64,000 nt of DNA from Buxus sempervirens (lineage: Eukaryota; Streptophyta; Magnoliopsida; Buxales; Buxaceae): NCBI GenBank assembly GCA_947561395.2, contig OX387187.1, positions 35,383,829-35,447,828 on the forward strand. The letters are read 5' to 3'. This document shows positions 34,988 through 49,135 of this stretch, one piece after another. Each line of letters starts with the position of its first letter. The stretch's first letter is position 1. The notes beneath the pieces were generated by a model. That model was given only the letters and a program-made list of their open reading frames with translations. It made no database searches and was not told the origin of the DNA. The translations under genes and the position numbers were made by a program.

Positions 34988-37900
34988 TTAATTATCCAAA
35001 AACTCATTCGACTCAACTAGCTGCTGAGACCTGCACAAGTACATCTGGACTATTGTTAAATGTTCAAATTGATGCGATAATGGTTACAAAGTTTAGCACA
35101 AGGCATGGGTTTGAGATATCTTGTATTAGGTAGGTCAACCATAGTTGCAGCAAGTTCAAACAATATGCCATCTCTAGCACTAATACCCAGAAAAATCATA
35201 ATTTGGAAGTACTAGCGCTTGATATTCACATGTATATAATGATCTAATAATCTAATTAGTTTCCTTGCAGTCACATGACATATGTACATCATGACTTTGC
35301 TCATAATTATAGGATACTCATAATTATAGGATACACTAAGACACAAGCGGCGTTGAAAACATAAAATTGATGTAATGAAAAAAAATGACATCACTCATCC
35401 TTTTGGTCTCTTTAATTCAATATCATATTCCAGAAATGTCTCACATAATTCCATGCAAAATGTTATTTTTCATTGCTAGATCCTTTGTGATTGCAATTTT
35501 CAAGACTCAAAAGAGAAATGCATCAAAGTTGGCAACTTCACGAATCCTTAGTTGATCCCAATTAGATGGGACAGGGCATTTTGTTGTATATAGGCCTCAC
35601 AAAAGGCCCAATACTGATAGCCTCGAGGTGTATATATGCAGGCCCACGATAGGCCAACATGGCCATTAGGCCAATGAGCCTGATGCAAGTCAAGCAGGTA
35701 CACAAATCAGTCAAATTCAACGGCTAGAAAGCTGCTATGATTCTGGACAAGCCCAGATTGGGAAAATCCAACAATTGACTAATAGAAGAAATTAATCAGA
35801 ATTGAAAAACTAATAAAATAAACAAGCAATAAAAAGGGATTGGAAGCTTGTAATATTTGGGCAGAACAAATCACAGTGGGAAGTCTTCTCAAAGAAACAA
35901 AATTTTAAGTTTTCATTCATCGCAGCATATGAAACTTCATTATAAGGGAAGTCTTCTCAAAAAGAATGTTAGGATAACTTGGAAAAGGCTACCTCTTGTT
36001 ATTACTGTCAAGCTTGTCTGAGAGAGTGCATGTTGCAATTTTGGGTCCACATTATGATGGTGTTCCCTTCCTATTTTTCATCTTTTTAGCTGATTTTGGA
36101 AGAACACATTTGCACCTGCTGGAAGTTATTGATCCATTTTCGACCCTAGATATAACCTTTTCATGGGTGAACCATGTAAATCCTTGTAGCTGTTAGCTAT
36201 TTTCTCTATTTAATTCACTTATATGTAACACATCATATACACACAATGGGGGCATTTTCCAATTTAGCCTTGCAATGGAGAATCTAATACCATAGGAACC
36301 AATATCAAAGCATTGAGGGTTTTTAAATTCTAGTGAAAGTTCTGAATATAGGCTCAATGTGAAGAACATTATTAAGAAGAATATTGTAGGGTTCTACAAA
36401 AGATGATGAAGACGACTACATGAAAAAGATAGAGTTCAATGCCTTTAATCAACATGCTACTTAGCAAATCTAGGACATTTTATGAAGAATGGTGTAGAAA
36501 ATGATTTTTTCAGTTTTAGTGGTTTAATGGGTAGATTGAGATTGTTTGGATTTGTCTCAAATTCCTTGTGGCTCAAAAACTTGCATTTCTTTATGAGTAT
36601 TTTTCTTAGTTGGTAGAAATGTGGTCTGATGTAACTAAACGAAAATATATAATTTTGGAGATTCTATAAAAGGATTCATGGCCCTTAAGAAAAGCTCTTT
36701 TGATGAGGATACTTCCCCATAAAAGAGATGAATGGATTGCTTGTTTTAGAAAGATTTTTATATGACTTAAGATGCTTTTGAATGTGCTCTGTTACTCTTG
36801 GGGAGAAAGGTTTTCTCTCAAGGATCATTGTGTTTCTCATGTAGGCATTAGAATAGACTGGAATGGATATCACTAGTTATTAAACTCCTGTAAAGAGTTC
36901 ACTCTCAAGCTAGTAAGAGTATGATTCTTGTTAAGATCATTATGTGGCTCTTATTGGGTCTAGATTTTATTCAGTTTTCTGCATTTGGTTTATATCTTTA
37001 GATCTGGCTTACAGGGACATTGGTATACTTATAATCTCCACTTTAATAGAAGTGCTTGGTCATCTTTGCCTTTGGATGTAGTCTTATCTTGGAGAATCAT
37101 ATAAATCCTTATGTGGCTGTTTGTTATTTCTTTTCTTTAATTTTCAGCAACTATTTACACATGCTGTATACCCTTAACTGAAGAACTTTTTCATAATAAA
37201 AGCAATTAATTATGGTTCCAAGGTGATGAAAATAAAGAACCAAAAAATTATTATATTAACACAAAATTGAAAACATCATAAAAAAAATTCAATTATTCCT
37301 TCATCCCAAAAAATGCATTTACACAAGTTTATTTAAAAGATTATTTCCTAGCACATGGCAGCAATAGCCTTGAGAGTATAATTAATTTAATTTATTTTCA
37401 TTCGTCAATCGCCTTGATAATTTGATGTGACCTAGAAATCATAGATCAAGCCCATAGGTTATTCTTCCATTAGTGCAGGAATGTGGATACCAAACGATAG
37501 CCTTGAGAACTTGATTAGATCTCAGAATTATCTTACCAGGTCCAAATTTATCTCTAAAAAATCCTTTTTTTTTTTGGGAAAAATATAAACTAGAAAATTT
37601 GCTGTTTGAACTTTGAATTCTAAAAATCATATTAATGTTCAATGCAATTAAGTAGTACACATCCTTAACCATATACTTAGTGATGGGAAATTTTCTTTTG
37701 AACAACAACGAAAGAATGAAGGAATTCGAGTATAGATTATTGTTCTGATGCTGGCAAGGATGTATCAAAGATGAGTATAGATGGTGTTATTCGACACCTA
37801 TCGAGGAGGTAGGAGTGTTGAGCAGGATTGTTACAGCCATGATCACAAAGGTGGGGAAGACGCGTAAGAATATCAGATTTGAGATTCATAGAATTGAAGG

Positions 37901-40900
37901 TATTCGGCTTGTTCATCTTTGATCCAAGGTTCGCTATGAGAGTCTGGGGGGTTGTATTCTTCAGGGGGTGAGCATGAGGGAGGGGATGTGAGGATGACCT
38001 GCGTTTTTGCTATTTTGGGGAACTTTGTTAGCTTTTTTTGGGGTGTGTCGTACGTTAAGGAGTTTCATGTGGTTCATGGCATAGTTTGTCTGTAAAGTTC
38101 ATACTTTCTTTTATATATATAAATATATACTATCATTATCCATCCAAAAAAAAAAAATCCCTTACCGTAGAATGGTTTAAGATCCAGTTTCTTAATTTTA
38201 ATGACACTTGTTATTTCCCAACTAGGGAGTCACATTATTATCTAACTCTCAGAATTGAAAAGAAATGGGAAGTCTTGATGGCAAAATATATGTGTCATAG
38301 GAGATGGGGTTGGGGGTGGGTAGAGAGACGGGATGTGGTGGTTGGTGGGGGATGAACTTAAATAATTCCTTCCTTGAAGACCATCTATTCCTTTTTTTAT
38401 TCCTATCAACCTTTGTTGTGACCATTAGATAAGACACCTCCTTTGAGAGACCAAAAGGAAAAAGGATCCTTTTTGTTAAATGAAAATTTCTGTTCACATT
38501 GGTTCACCAACTTTTGCTTATCAGTCCTCTTTGCATCCTTTACATGGCTGATGAGAATATACATAACAATTTGGACAATCATATCCCCACAATCCACCCC
38601 TCCATGATTTGACTATTCATAAGTATTGGTACAAGAAGTTTCACTTTCTATTTATGTCTAAGATCAAAATGTTAACTCCGATTTATCTCTATAAATCAAC
38701 TTAATGCTCCATGCCATGGCCCCCCATGCAACACATTCCTAATCTCATTAGTTACGAAATGCTATTAATGCTTATCAGTGTACTCCCAATGACTTAGCTT
38801 TGCTAACTAGATCAGGCTTGGTTTCTCAATGCTTTTAAGATCAGCACCAATCTCCCTGTTCAATAAAATTGACCCACAATATGGACCTAGGAAAAAATTT
38901 TGGTCTTGAACTTTTAACTTTTAACAGAATTTATCCCAGGTTCTGTTATCACCACCCTCCGCAAAACATCTCATTGCAGACATAGCATGATATGCTCAAT
39001 ATAACCATTAGAACTTTCATATTGCTCTTACATGGGTCTCACACTCAAGTTCCTTCTAAGTAGCCTTGATCCCCACACTATTACAGTATCAATTAACCAA
39101 TATCCCACTTGGACTCCTTTTGTCATTTTTATATCGCAACAAATCATGATTTGCCTACATTCAATATGAACACTGGTCAAATTTCTTCTTAGGTCCATTT
39201 TCGTTTCCATTTTTTCGTCTGTTTTAGATACAATCAAGCCATGAGTTTCCTAATACGTACACTCAAATGTTCTTCTTAGGCATTTTAAGATCCTTCCGTC
39301 CTTGATCAATCAAAGCCGCATGGAAGAATACAACACCTATAATGCTTTTCAATCCTATCACAGCTGCATGCACTCTACCCCCTCGTCACAACATTAGATA
39401 TAATCACTTCAATGGGACATATCAGTTGTCATTTCTTCTCTCTCCACCATATCCCCTACGTGGTGAAAACTTAAATCAATGTATCTGTTTCTGAAGCTGT
39501 TTAGTCCCTTTTTTTTATTGAAATTACGATAGACCTGTAATCACAAAAGACATTAATCAGGATGCTAGATTTGCCTGTCTTTAGCTCCTCAGTGAATCTA
39601 ATCCAAACAGCATATAATGTTGCCATACCACAAGCTACAGCGTGCACTTGGCAACATGACTGTTTCTTCCTGGACTGAGAAGCTGATCCTCCCCGCAAAG
39701 TTGAATACATGACTAACTACAGACTTGCAGGCAACCAGGTCTTCTGTCAAATCCATATTTGAGAGCCTCAGAATTACATGTTCACCAATTCCAAAGCACA
39801 TTCTCATAGTCTCAGTTCTTGCAGGTAACTTATTATCCTTTTGATAGTGAGAATTTCTCAGATTGGATTGAAACTGCCTAACCAGTACATCCACATACTA
39901 GATATTAGAGACCTCAAGTAGAACATAAAGTAATAATCAGTACACAAGATTTTATGCAATATTTTCTTTGTTTCAAAGAGATACCATGATTTCCCACCCA
40001 CAAAGCCACACTTTTTCTGTTCCATCATATATTTTTCATCCTTTTCTAGCAATATATCATTAAAAATATAATGATAATAGACAAAGATCTATTTCAGCAA
40101 TTCAATGAATAGGCAAATCACCTATCTATTTCATATCCTACTAAGATTTCTTGATGAAATGTTAGATAACGTTTCCAGAACAACCTTTTTAGTCCATAGA
40201 AGGACTTCTTGATCTAAAGAGTTTCTATTTTATAGCTCAACCCTAAATCCTTCCATGCCTCCCCTAAAATGGTTTTTATGAGCTTGCATTTCACAAACAT
40301 AAAATTCTATATGAACTGGTCCATATTTGTCTTGGAAATAATTGCCATTAATATCCTATTGTACACAAAGGAGTGTCGTTGGTGAGACATGAGTGATGCA
40401 AGTAAAATAAGATGGGCAATCCCATATTGGATGTTGATGAAATCCTCTAGCAATATATACACTAAGTGTGAGGCTCTTCCAATAACCCATGATTTTAAGG
40501 GCGAAAGAGGGGGACTGCCCCTTGAGTCATTGAATGATTTTTAGAGCTAGTTCAGGTAGTAGCATGCCCAATAGAGAAGACCCATGCATGCATATTGGTG
40601 TAGCCATGTTAAGTTGCCATGAATGAGCAATCCAGGTTAGTTAGCCACACACACAAGGAAGAGTGAGGACGAGAACATGGTGTATTAGAGTGTGATATAA
40701 CAAGGAGCATAGTTGGCAGAATGTAAGTGATGGAAGTGGAGTGTGGTGTGAGTTCTCACGTTAGATATGGATGAAAGCTCCAAATTTGTGACAACCAAAG
40801 AGGGTGGTCTCCCTCATTTGTCTGAAAACCCATGGGTGGAAAGAAAAGTCTCACACTTGGCCCATATACCCCTTGAGGATTTCATTTGTATGCAATGTGG

Positions 40901-43900
40901 GATTGTACACTATGCTCTACTCTCATCACTCACATCCTACCAACCATGCTCCTCAGTGCTTTTATCACACTCAAATAATGCAATACTGATTACACAAATA
41001 AAATCTACATCAGGTTTTTGAGTAAACCTTTAGCCCTGAATCTAACATTGCATAACCAGAAGGTAACCAAACTTGAGTTGATTTTTCAAGAAGCCCATAT
41101 CAATCATAATATTTTCCTCCTTTGACTACAATATTTAGCTCCCAAGCTCCATTTTTCTATGGAGTTTCACTCCACTGCTTTCAGTCATTTAGACGGATAG
41201 TTTCGTCTCTAACTGCTCCCTCCTTTGCTAGGTGATCAGCTAATTTGTTGGCTGACAATAGCACTTGACAATACAAGGTGTTGAATTCATGTGCTAGCAA
41301 CCAAGCTTTGTTTACAAATTCCTTGATTCTTTTACTAAAATCCACATGCCAATATATTCTAACTCCCAATATTCTAAAGAATAATAGTTCTTGGAAATTA
41401 AAAAGGCTTTTCCAGATCCTTTCCTGCCGATAAACTTAGAGTGTGTAGAGAGCATGTTCGCCTGTCGAGGATAAATTCAACTTTCAAGAATCTTCATCCT
41501 CTACAATCTCCAATCCATTCCTTCTCATGTTCATCCAATAGCATACCCTCCACAAGCAATTAATAAGCTTTATTTCTTACACACACACAAAAAAAAAAAA
41601 ATCCTCGCTTTTCATTAGTCCACATATTTGCATCAACATGTCCTATATATTTGTATTCTGATGTCTGAAAACATCTTTTAATTGTCTAATAACCGGATTG
41701 TGAAATTTGAATCCTAATATTTGAGATGTATGGGATCATGTCAGTCCCATGCACATATGGGTTAATGCATTAGATTCGTAGTGGCCTATTAAAATGTCTA
41801 CTGCATTATTTGAGGCTTCACCATAATATCTTAAGTTAGCATGTGTCAGTACAGACGATCATATTCATTGGGGTTTAATTTCTCCTTCAACCTATTTCAT
41901 TCTACTTTGGCATATATGATATTGTATTAAGACGTCATATATGATTCACCTTGAAAAATATTCCAAAAGGGCATCTAAATAAGCCTCCCCTCTAGCACTA
42001 CTGAAAGCTTTCATGGGTCTACCCACTTAGGATCCTACCTACTTCTACACTTTGTACTTTTCTATGCCCCTTATTCATGCTCAGTCAGACATATCTGCAT
42101 CTTGACTGATATATCATTACCCAATCATAAATGTCAAATATAAGAATCTGCACTCATCAACAGAGGCATATGAAAGAAATACCTAATAAATTAGTGTAAC
42201 TGATACAGTACAAGTAAATAAACCCATATATCCTTAAAACAATTATTCAATCACTATTCTTAATGACTGAAACACCTAATTTGAAATTTACATGTGATCA
42301 TACGGAAACCAACATATGATTCTTCCTAGAACCCAGTCCATATGATACATCAAGTCATACAGATTCTTTCTAGTGCCTACTACATATAACACATCAAATA
42401 ATATAAGATTGGGTCTTATAGAATCACTTAAAACCAAATAATCAAAATTACTTCCATTTCTTGTAAACTAGTCCTTCCTGATCCATATTTCTATTAAATT
42501 ACCAAAACCGTCTTTCCATCTCATGAATTGCTTTTTGGACCCCAATATATCAATCAGTTGTCAGAGTTATGAAACTGATCTGTATATATAGAGGAGAGTT
42601 GCGGTAAGATCTTACATTATTACAAACGGAATTATTTTTCTTGTACCAATACCCAGTCAACTTCAAGTGGGGACTAAAAGATTGTTATATGTAGCCAATC
42701 CAAATTGGTTGTAAAATCTCAAGGGGGTGCCACACATTAGGGTTGCAAGAAAGACCAATAAGCAAAGAAGTCCGCCAAGTTGAAAATAATAAAAAGGAAA
42801 GCACCTTTCCTAGGTCTGTCAAAAGAGGTGTCTCATCCAATAGTTGTAACAAGGAGTTATTAGAACTTGATAAAAGGAATGAAGAGTCCTAAAGAAGTAT
42901 GAATTTAGAAGGCTTTAATTCTACCTGGGACTCTATGAATTTATTTCTCCCTCATGTTTCACCATCAAGGTATTGTATCTCTTCAGTAATAATAACTGGA
43001 TAGTGTTAGGACTCTCCACTTAAGACACGCCAACTAATACAACAATTAAGAGCAATCCTCTCCTTGTCTGATTTATAGAAGGTAAAGGACCTCTTTCATT
43101 ATAAAAAAAGAATTACAACAGACAAAAATAACCCACTTTGCACATTGTACACACTTAAATGGCTCGTAAACTATGGCAATATAGAAGCAAACCAAGATGC
43201 ATCCTGGTCCTCTAAAATTTGCATCTATATGCATGAGAACCATGATTAAGCTTGTTCATATATATATATATATATATATGAATCACAAAGAAACATGTTA
43301 ATTATGGGTGAACAAGTTACCATGTTGATGTGTGACTAATACCAAGTCCATTGCAGGTAAGTATCATTCCTTTGAATCTTGTAAGATATTCCTGCATTAA
43401 CAATGAAATCCAAAATAATCCAAGTTGAACCATTAGGACAACCTGAAATAAACAAGTGAAAGTAAAATGTCATCTATAATCTTGTGATGTAATAATATTT
43501 CTTACCCGCAGAGTGTACTTATCAATCTCATAGTTTCCAGTCAAATCATAATCAAGTCGTTTATCAGGATCACTCAAAACTGCAAAAATCCAACAAGTAG
43601 ATGTTCCAGAGAGTCACTTATTCTGTATACAATACTTAATGTGTAGATAGCACGTATGTTTAACAGTAAGCAGTCAAAGTACACAGATGGAGATAGAAAA
43701 TTCTGTACCAGTAGTAGACCTCAATTCATATTTTGCCATTATAGATCAAGAAGACTAAGACAAACTAACAACAATCTCTGAAGCAGCTTAATATTAAATT
43801 GGAATAAGATTCAAAGGCACCACCTTTATAAGCTTCATTGATCTCTTGGAACTTTTCAGTTACAGTACTGTCACTTTTGTGTTTGTCCGGATGCCACATC

Positions 43901-45777
43901 TATGGGTAGACAACAACATTGTGTTAAGTTCCTCGACATATATAAAGTACAGAAAATACTAACAATCATGAAAGGCACCATTAAAAAATGCCAACTCTGG
44001 AAAAAAGAAAAAAAAATGCACTAACCAGAGCAAGCCTTCGGTAATTTATTCTGATCTTCTCATCTGTTGCATCGTAATCAAGCTCCAAAACTTTGTAATA
44101 ATCCTTAAAATAAATAAAAGATCCGTGTCAGATATCCGTTTGGGAAAATCAATAAAATAATGAAACTCAAGTCGTACACACAAAGCAGACAATAAAGTGC
44201 TCATCGTGTTCTTTTTTTTGTTGTCGGGGGGTATTGGGGGTGCGTGTTTTGAGGCCAGGGGAATCTCCTAGAGGTAATTGTCAAAGAGAGGTTCCATGAT
44301 TGTTTCACTTGTGTTGAATGTTTTCCATGTTGCTGTGGATTATCACTAAAGGGATCTCTCAAAGAGAAAATTGCAGAAAAATAAGAGAGTGGTTTTCTGA
44401 TGTTCTAGTTTTATATAAAACCAAAAGATTACTTCCATTAGAACAATATGCAGATCTCTGCTCAAAACAAAAAAAAGTAAAAATAAAATAAAATATGCGA
44501 ATACAGTTATATATAATTAGCCAAGTATGAGAATTCGTCCTCAAAATATTTGCTTATTGTTGGAAAACAGCCAATTCCAGTGGTGTAGTATGTTAATCAT
44601 TGAGTAAAACGCCATACGTTTGAACCGATTTTACAATAAAGTATTTTTTTTTTTGGACAATCACAAATGCTTATTCTAGAATTATAAAGTTACCAAAAAT
44701 GCCAGCATTCATAGTAATGATAAGTATCCAACAACCTATTTTAATAATGACTATATAAACAAATAAGTATACCAATGATCTAATTCCCATTATGGCTGAT
44801 ATCCTAATATTATTTAAACTGCAGTTCTCCCATACTGCTAAAACTTCCGGATTAGGTTCAAACCAAAGAGAACCACACATCATATAATATCTTTGTTCCT
44901 GGTGACCGAAAGGTCATGATATGTGGCTACCATCTTTTACCATTATGGTTTTTTCAGTGATCATTCACTGTGACAATTTCATCGGAGGAAATTACACCCA
45001 TATACTAAACCATAAGGATGATGATAGCAGTCCCAACATGTGCCAAGTATTTTTGCAAGGAAAACAGTCAGTACATATCCAAATTACTCAACGAGTTGGG
45101 AACAACAATTTAATACATCTTAAAGTAAATATGTCCAATGCCAACAAATTTGACGCAAATAATGGTAATGATCCGATACAGTCAAGCAAAACTGCCAATC
45201 CAATATAGTCAAGCAAAATTGCCAAATTCACTAATTTCAAAAAGGAGGTAAATTGGCATTGATTATTAGATGTTTGAGAAAAGCTTCATGAAAAAAAAGC
45301 ATGACCTAGGATATTCAACTGTTCCAAACAGTAGCAGGATTCCGAAACAATCCTAACAAACGGTTTCATAATCTCCCACCTCACCACAATCTAGTTTAGA
45401 ATTTTGACATTTTCCCACTAAAGAAAACAACAAGAAGTTCCCCAATCCTGAATCAATTAATGATGCATCCCAAAAATTTGATTCTCTCACGAAAGTTTCC
45501 CACACAATGCAGCATTGTTCACAAGTTAGAGTATCAGAAAAATTTTTAAAAATAAATAAATTATTAGATACTTCAAAACAAGGAGAATACTAAACCATCA
45601 AATGCAGGAATGTTAGAGATCTTACGGCGTAAAAGAGAATAAAGACTACATCAACTATCAAATCAAAAAGCAGAAAGGAGCAGAGACGGGAATATTTCTC
45701 GACCCAGACAAAGAAAATTAATGGGGTTTTTTTGGGATGATCGATTTCACCTTCTGGGTTTCATTTTTGCTTTCCAT
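34988..45777 (-). CDS. Small J-domain (DnaJ) co-chaperone gene, six exons
   Basis: Exons in coding order on the minus strand: 45777-45751, 44103-44026, 43899-43824, 43579-43506, 43391-43321 and 35030-34988. All introns are GT/AG and phases agree, giving 122 residues. The J-domain opens [18 protein letters not shown] (residues 10-27), has the HPD triad at 38-40 ([12 protein letters not shown]), and continues with [19 protein letters not shown] and [17 protein letters not shown] conserved tail follows ([18 protein letters not shown]), and the last exon supplies [16 protein letters not shown] stimulates Hsp70 ATPase in this family (established). No Gly/Phe, zinc-finger or membrane segment is present. 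Exons 2-5 are very secure. Exon 1 (MESKNETQK, 1.6-kb intron) and the 43-nt last exon behind an 8.3-kb intron are inferred from splice sites and frame. Confidence 0.88.
37790..38158 (+). mobile_element. Probable LINE 3' end with A12 tail
   Basis: A G-rich stretch (CTGGGGGGTTGTATTCTTCA, TTTTTTGGGGTGTGTCGTAC) leads to a T/A-rich end and ATTATCCATCC plus twelve A. This resembles the 3' ends of plant L1-type LINEs. No coding domain or target duplication was found. Confidence 0.4.
39501..39894 (-). mobile_element. Possible retroelement coding relic
   Basis: Two overlapping minus frames (39598-39894 and 39501-39710) hold a non-random-looking translation. The second, [20 protein letters not shown], resembles the middle of the RNase H domain attached to plant LINEs. 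It is weak and frameshifted, and the first frame has no recognisable domain. Confidence 0.3.
41181..41369 (-). mobile_element. LINE RNase H fragment
   Basis: The minus frame contains [18 protein letters not shown], a close fit to the conserved C-terminal signature of the RNase H-like domain of plant non-LTR retrotransposons (xxANxxADxLAKEGA). It is isolated and truncated. It lies in the large intron, in the same orientation as the J-domain gene. Confidence 0.65.
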
Positions 45778-46413
45778 ATGCTTGAATTCGGAGGTCGGGG
45801 CAGAGCGGTTTCTCCGAGAAGAAAGACCCTCTCTGCTACATGCTTCATTGATAGAAACAACGCAAGAAGATATAGAATCAAGGCATTACAACCGAAAAAG
45901 AAAAGTATATATGTGGGAGAATTGTATCCTCGAATTGAAGTTAAGTACAGAAAAATGGAAAATTGGATTTCTGTGGTGGAATTTTTGGAGGGAGAGATAT
46001 TTGAGAGAGGTTAGTCCATTCATCCAAGTCCTCAATTCCACGACTGCTATCCCAATTCCCAAATGAAACATGGTAAGCGTGTACTTTATTTTCTTCGGCT
46101 CGTCAACAGAAACGGCTAGGCAGTGCTAAACCGGTCGAACCGTTTGTCCGACTACCAGAGTTGGATTGGAACTTGGAAACGCATACAAGTAGGGCGGGCT
46201 AGGTCGAGTTTTGATGAGTTTGGGGCTCGGTCTAACTTAAAAGCGGGTTGCCCAAGCCTGACTAGACCCAAATTCATTGAGCCCGAACCCGACCCAAAAG
46301 CTTTTTTCAGAGTTCAGGCTGGATTTGGGCCAGCCCAAACTAAATGTGCATTTTAGCACATTACCAAGCTAAGATGTATAACATCGATTCTAACATGAAA
46401 AGCTAGTCATTGA
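45778..46413. promoter_or_regulatory. Upstream region of the J-domain gene
   Basis: The minus strand here is CT-rich toward the proposed ATG (CTCTCTCAAATATCTCTCCC), as in plant leaders. I could not place a TATA box or start site. A frame at 45886-46071 on the minus strand is unsupported. Confidence 0.3.
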
Positions 46414-47402
46414 TAGAGCTGCAACTTGGGTCAGTTAAAACCAAAACCGAACAGGTCTAACCCGACTTTGGGTCGGTTTGGTTTGGCTTATATAATCTTT
46501 GGGTAGGTTTTGGTTCTAAAAATAGAGAACCAAATTGATTTGGTTCGGTTTTGGGTTGAAGGCTCAGGTTAACCAAACCGAACCGAATTTCCTAAGTATA
46601 AAACCGAACCAAACCAAACCGAAATATAATAATATATATAAAATATACAATAAATAAAGTTGTAATAATAAAATATAACTTATAAATTATAAGTAATAAA
46701 ATAATTGATAAGATTATTATTTTATAAATCTTTGTAGTTAATTTGTAGTGTCATTTTAACTTCAACCATGCCACTACAAATGTATAAATTTAACTTCAAC
46801 GAGAGCAAAAATCTTGTTGAAGAAGTTCACATCACGAGTCTACTCGTGAACTTATTTTCGATGAATTGTCAATTTGAGATGATCACACCAATTTGGTGTC
46901 AAGTGTGTATAAGAAACCTTGGCTAAGTCGTGAGGAAAAGGCTTCTGCTGTAAGGTTTTGAAAGAGTACTTTCAATCACATTTCTTTTGCATTAGACAAT
47001 CTGGTTGTGTATTATTAAATTGATTCATGAGTTCAAAAAGGCGATCCAAAACAATTAACATATGACTTGGGATTCTAAGCTCTTTGCTCCATCTTATGTA
47101 TGCATGTGAACTACTTAAAGGATTGGACCACATGTAAGCGATAATCCTTTAAATTTGTTGTGTGTATTTTAAAAAATTTTTTTTTGGGCAAAAGTGGGAA
47201 TCTCTCTCTTGATAGACCCAAATCGAACCAAATTGAATTTTGCAATTCAGTTCGGTTTAGGTTGGGTTACGGCTTTCTTTAAATAGTCGGTTCAGTTTTC
47301 AGTTTGGATATTTCGGTTTGGTTTTGGGCCAACCATCAGTGAACTTGGTTTGGTCTTGGGTTGGGGCCAACCCGAACCAAACCGCACCGAGTTGCAGCCC
47401 TA
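46414..47402. mobile_element. hAT-type element (989 bp), 8-bp TSD
   Basis: Left end TAGAGCTGCAACTTGGGT; right end as reverse complement TAGGGCTGCAACTCGGTG. Flanks GTCATTGA (46406-46413) and GTCACTGA (47403-47410) differ at one base. The subterminal parts are dense in CGGTTTGGTTT/AACCGAACC words in both orientations. No intact transposase, so non-autonomous. Confidence 0.85.
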
Positions 47403-47633
47403 GTCACTGACGTGACATAACAAATCTATAAAATGGAAAAAAAGCTGAGGGGTGTTTGGGCATAGAATGTTAGGCTCGAATCTTGCCTTCGAGCTTTATA
47501 TACTAGCATAGATATCCAGGTTAGTCTAATTAGCGTGGCCACCAAATCTATTTGGTTAGGAGCAGGCTTAGTATGGGCTAAACCCTTATAAAACCCTCCT
47601 TAAATGTATGCCATTACCATCCTTACCCTTAAG

Positions 47634-48222
47634 TAGAGCTGGCAAAAAGTGACCCGACCCGACGGGTCAACTCGACCTAACCTGATTCAAACGGGTTTGG
47701 GTTGGGGTTTTCCCAGCTCGCCCGTAATTGGGTCAACCCGATTATAACCCAGTAACCCGATAGGTTACCCGATTAATGTGGGTTTATTATCATTGAATAT
47801 TGATGCATCAGTGTCCACTCCCATGGAAGTATAACTGACGATTGGTTTGGTCAGCAATTAGCATGGGTTTGGGTTAGTAACGCTAGCATGCTTAAATTGA
47901 ACCTGGATTTCCGACCAGTAAATATCCATATATTTTTTACTAATGATAGAACATTAGAACTTTAAGTCTTTACCGTTTAAAGATGGTTCCTAGTACATGA
48001 AATTTTTAGTTGAATCCAGATTCCAAATCCAGAATGAGAACATGATTATCATGTAATTTTTCTAATCGTATTTTTTGCCAAAAAAAAAAATGGTTTGGTG
48101 GGTTGACCCATATATTAATTGGGTTGGGGTTTTTCCAACCCGTCATTAATCGGGTTCAATCCAACCCGTTTAACCACCAACCCTAATATGACCCGGCCCA
48201 ACCGGATCCGTTGCTAGCTCTA
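47634..48222. mobile_element. hAT-type element (589 bp), perfect 8-bp TSD CCCTTAAG
   Basis: Left end TAGAGCTGGCAA; right end as reverse complement TAGAGCTAGCAA. Identical flanks CCCTTAAG at 47626-47633 and 48223-48230. The subterminal parts carry repeated GGGTTGGGGTTTTTCCAACC and AACCCGATT words. Non-coding. Confidence 0.9.
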
Positions 48223-48230
48223 CCCTTAAG

Positions 48231-49135
48231 CATGTCCAGTCAATTGTCATTATGGCCTATATCAAATGGGCAAGGCACTGCTATTAGTCGAGATCTTGTG
48301 CATAGCCCGAAGCACGCAAAGAAAGGAAGACCATGCCTTGTTGGGCCTACCAGGCCAGGCCCCATTTAAAAAGATGTAGGTCAAATGGACTACCCGAATT
48401 TTCCATACCAACCACATATGGCAATATGGCATACAGTTAGATGTCGCATAATAATAACTAAAATGGCGCAACAAATAGCAAGTATTCAGATGGTTCGATC
48501 CGGTTTTGAAAATGCTGTTGACAGTGGAAAAGATGATATGGACGGGGAAGAGAATGAAAGGGAAAGAAATCAGCATGCACCAAGCGTGAGGAAAGTCAGT
48601 TCCACTAACCAAACAAAGTGAGATGGGTTGGGCCCACACGCCTAACCAAAGGCTTGAGTCAACCATTAGTTTTGTGGATGGTCCACTTGGAAGTCATAGC
48701 TTCCCTTTCTAGATTTAGTATTATCAGGCTAGTGGAAATATAAGGTTTTGGTACCCTCCAAACAAAACAATGTATCTTGAAAAGCTTGTAGTGAGAGAGA
48801 TGGAACAGTCTTTTCAAACAAGACCTTTATACATTTTGTCCAACTATAGTGTGCCCATCTCTAATCAGTCGCTAAAATCATATCATAGGTGTTAATAGTG
48901 TTTTATTCTAATTTTGTTTTCATATTAATTAAGCCTTATATTCAGTTATAAATTAATAATGAAAAAGGTTTCAAAAGATACAACATAATTGATGATACGA
49001 AGGCGTACTGCAACTGGTTATGTAATGGGTCAAGAGCTTCTACTAGACACTGATGGTTGCTGTTTGATTTAGCTAGCTTTAAATATAATCCATGTAACAT
49101 AACCAAATTAATTCTTGATATTTATTATACTTTGA
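48231..49135. other. Intergenic, no gene seen
   Basis: Sits between the hAT-type element and the duplicated glycine-rich protein locus. Open frames on both strands around 48262-48666 overlap and lack recognisable domains. Confidence 0.45.

Larger units (their letters stand above)
35031..43320. other. 8.3-kb last intron of the J-domain gene
   Basis: AT-rich intron with retroelement relics, described separately, and small repeats: a 17-bp tandem CATAATTATAGGATACT-type pair near 35301-35335 and a TA microsatellite at about 43258-43280. The phrase CATRTAAATCCTTRTRGCTG occurs near 36174 and 37098, within two otherwise diverged stretches that may be one repeat family. No host exon was recognised between its ends. 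Confidence 0.6.

Noticed and set aside
43258..43280. TA repeat
   Set aside because: Ordinary microsatellite in an intron.
44641..44700. Poly(T) with AATAAAGTA / TATAAAGTT flanks as a retroposon
   Set aside because: The flank match is short and AT-rich, not convincing.
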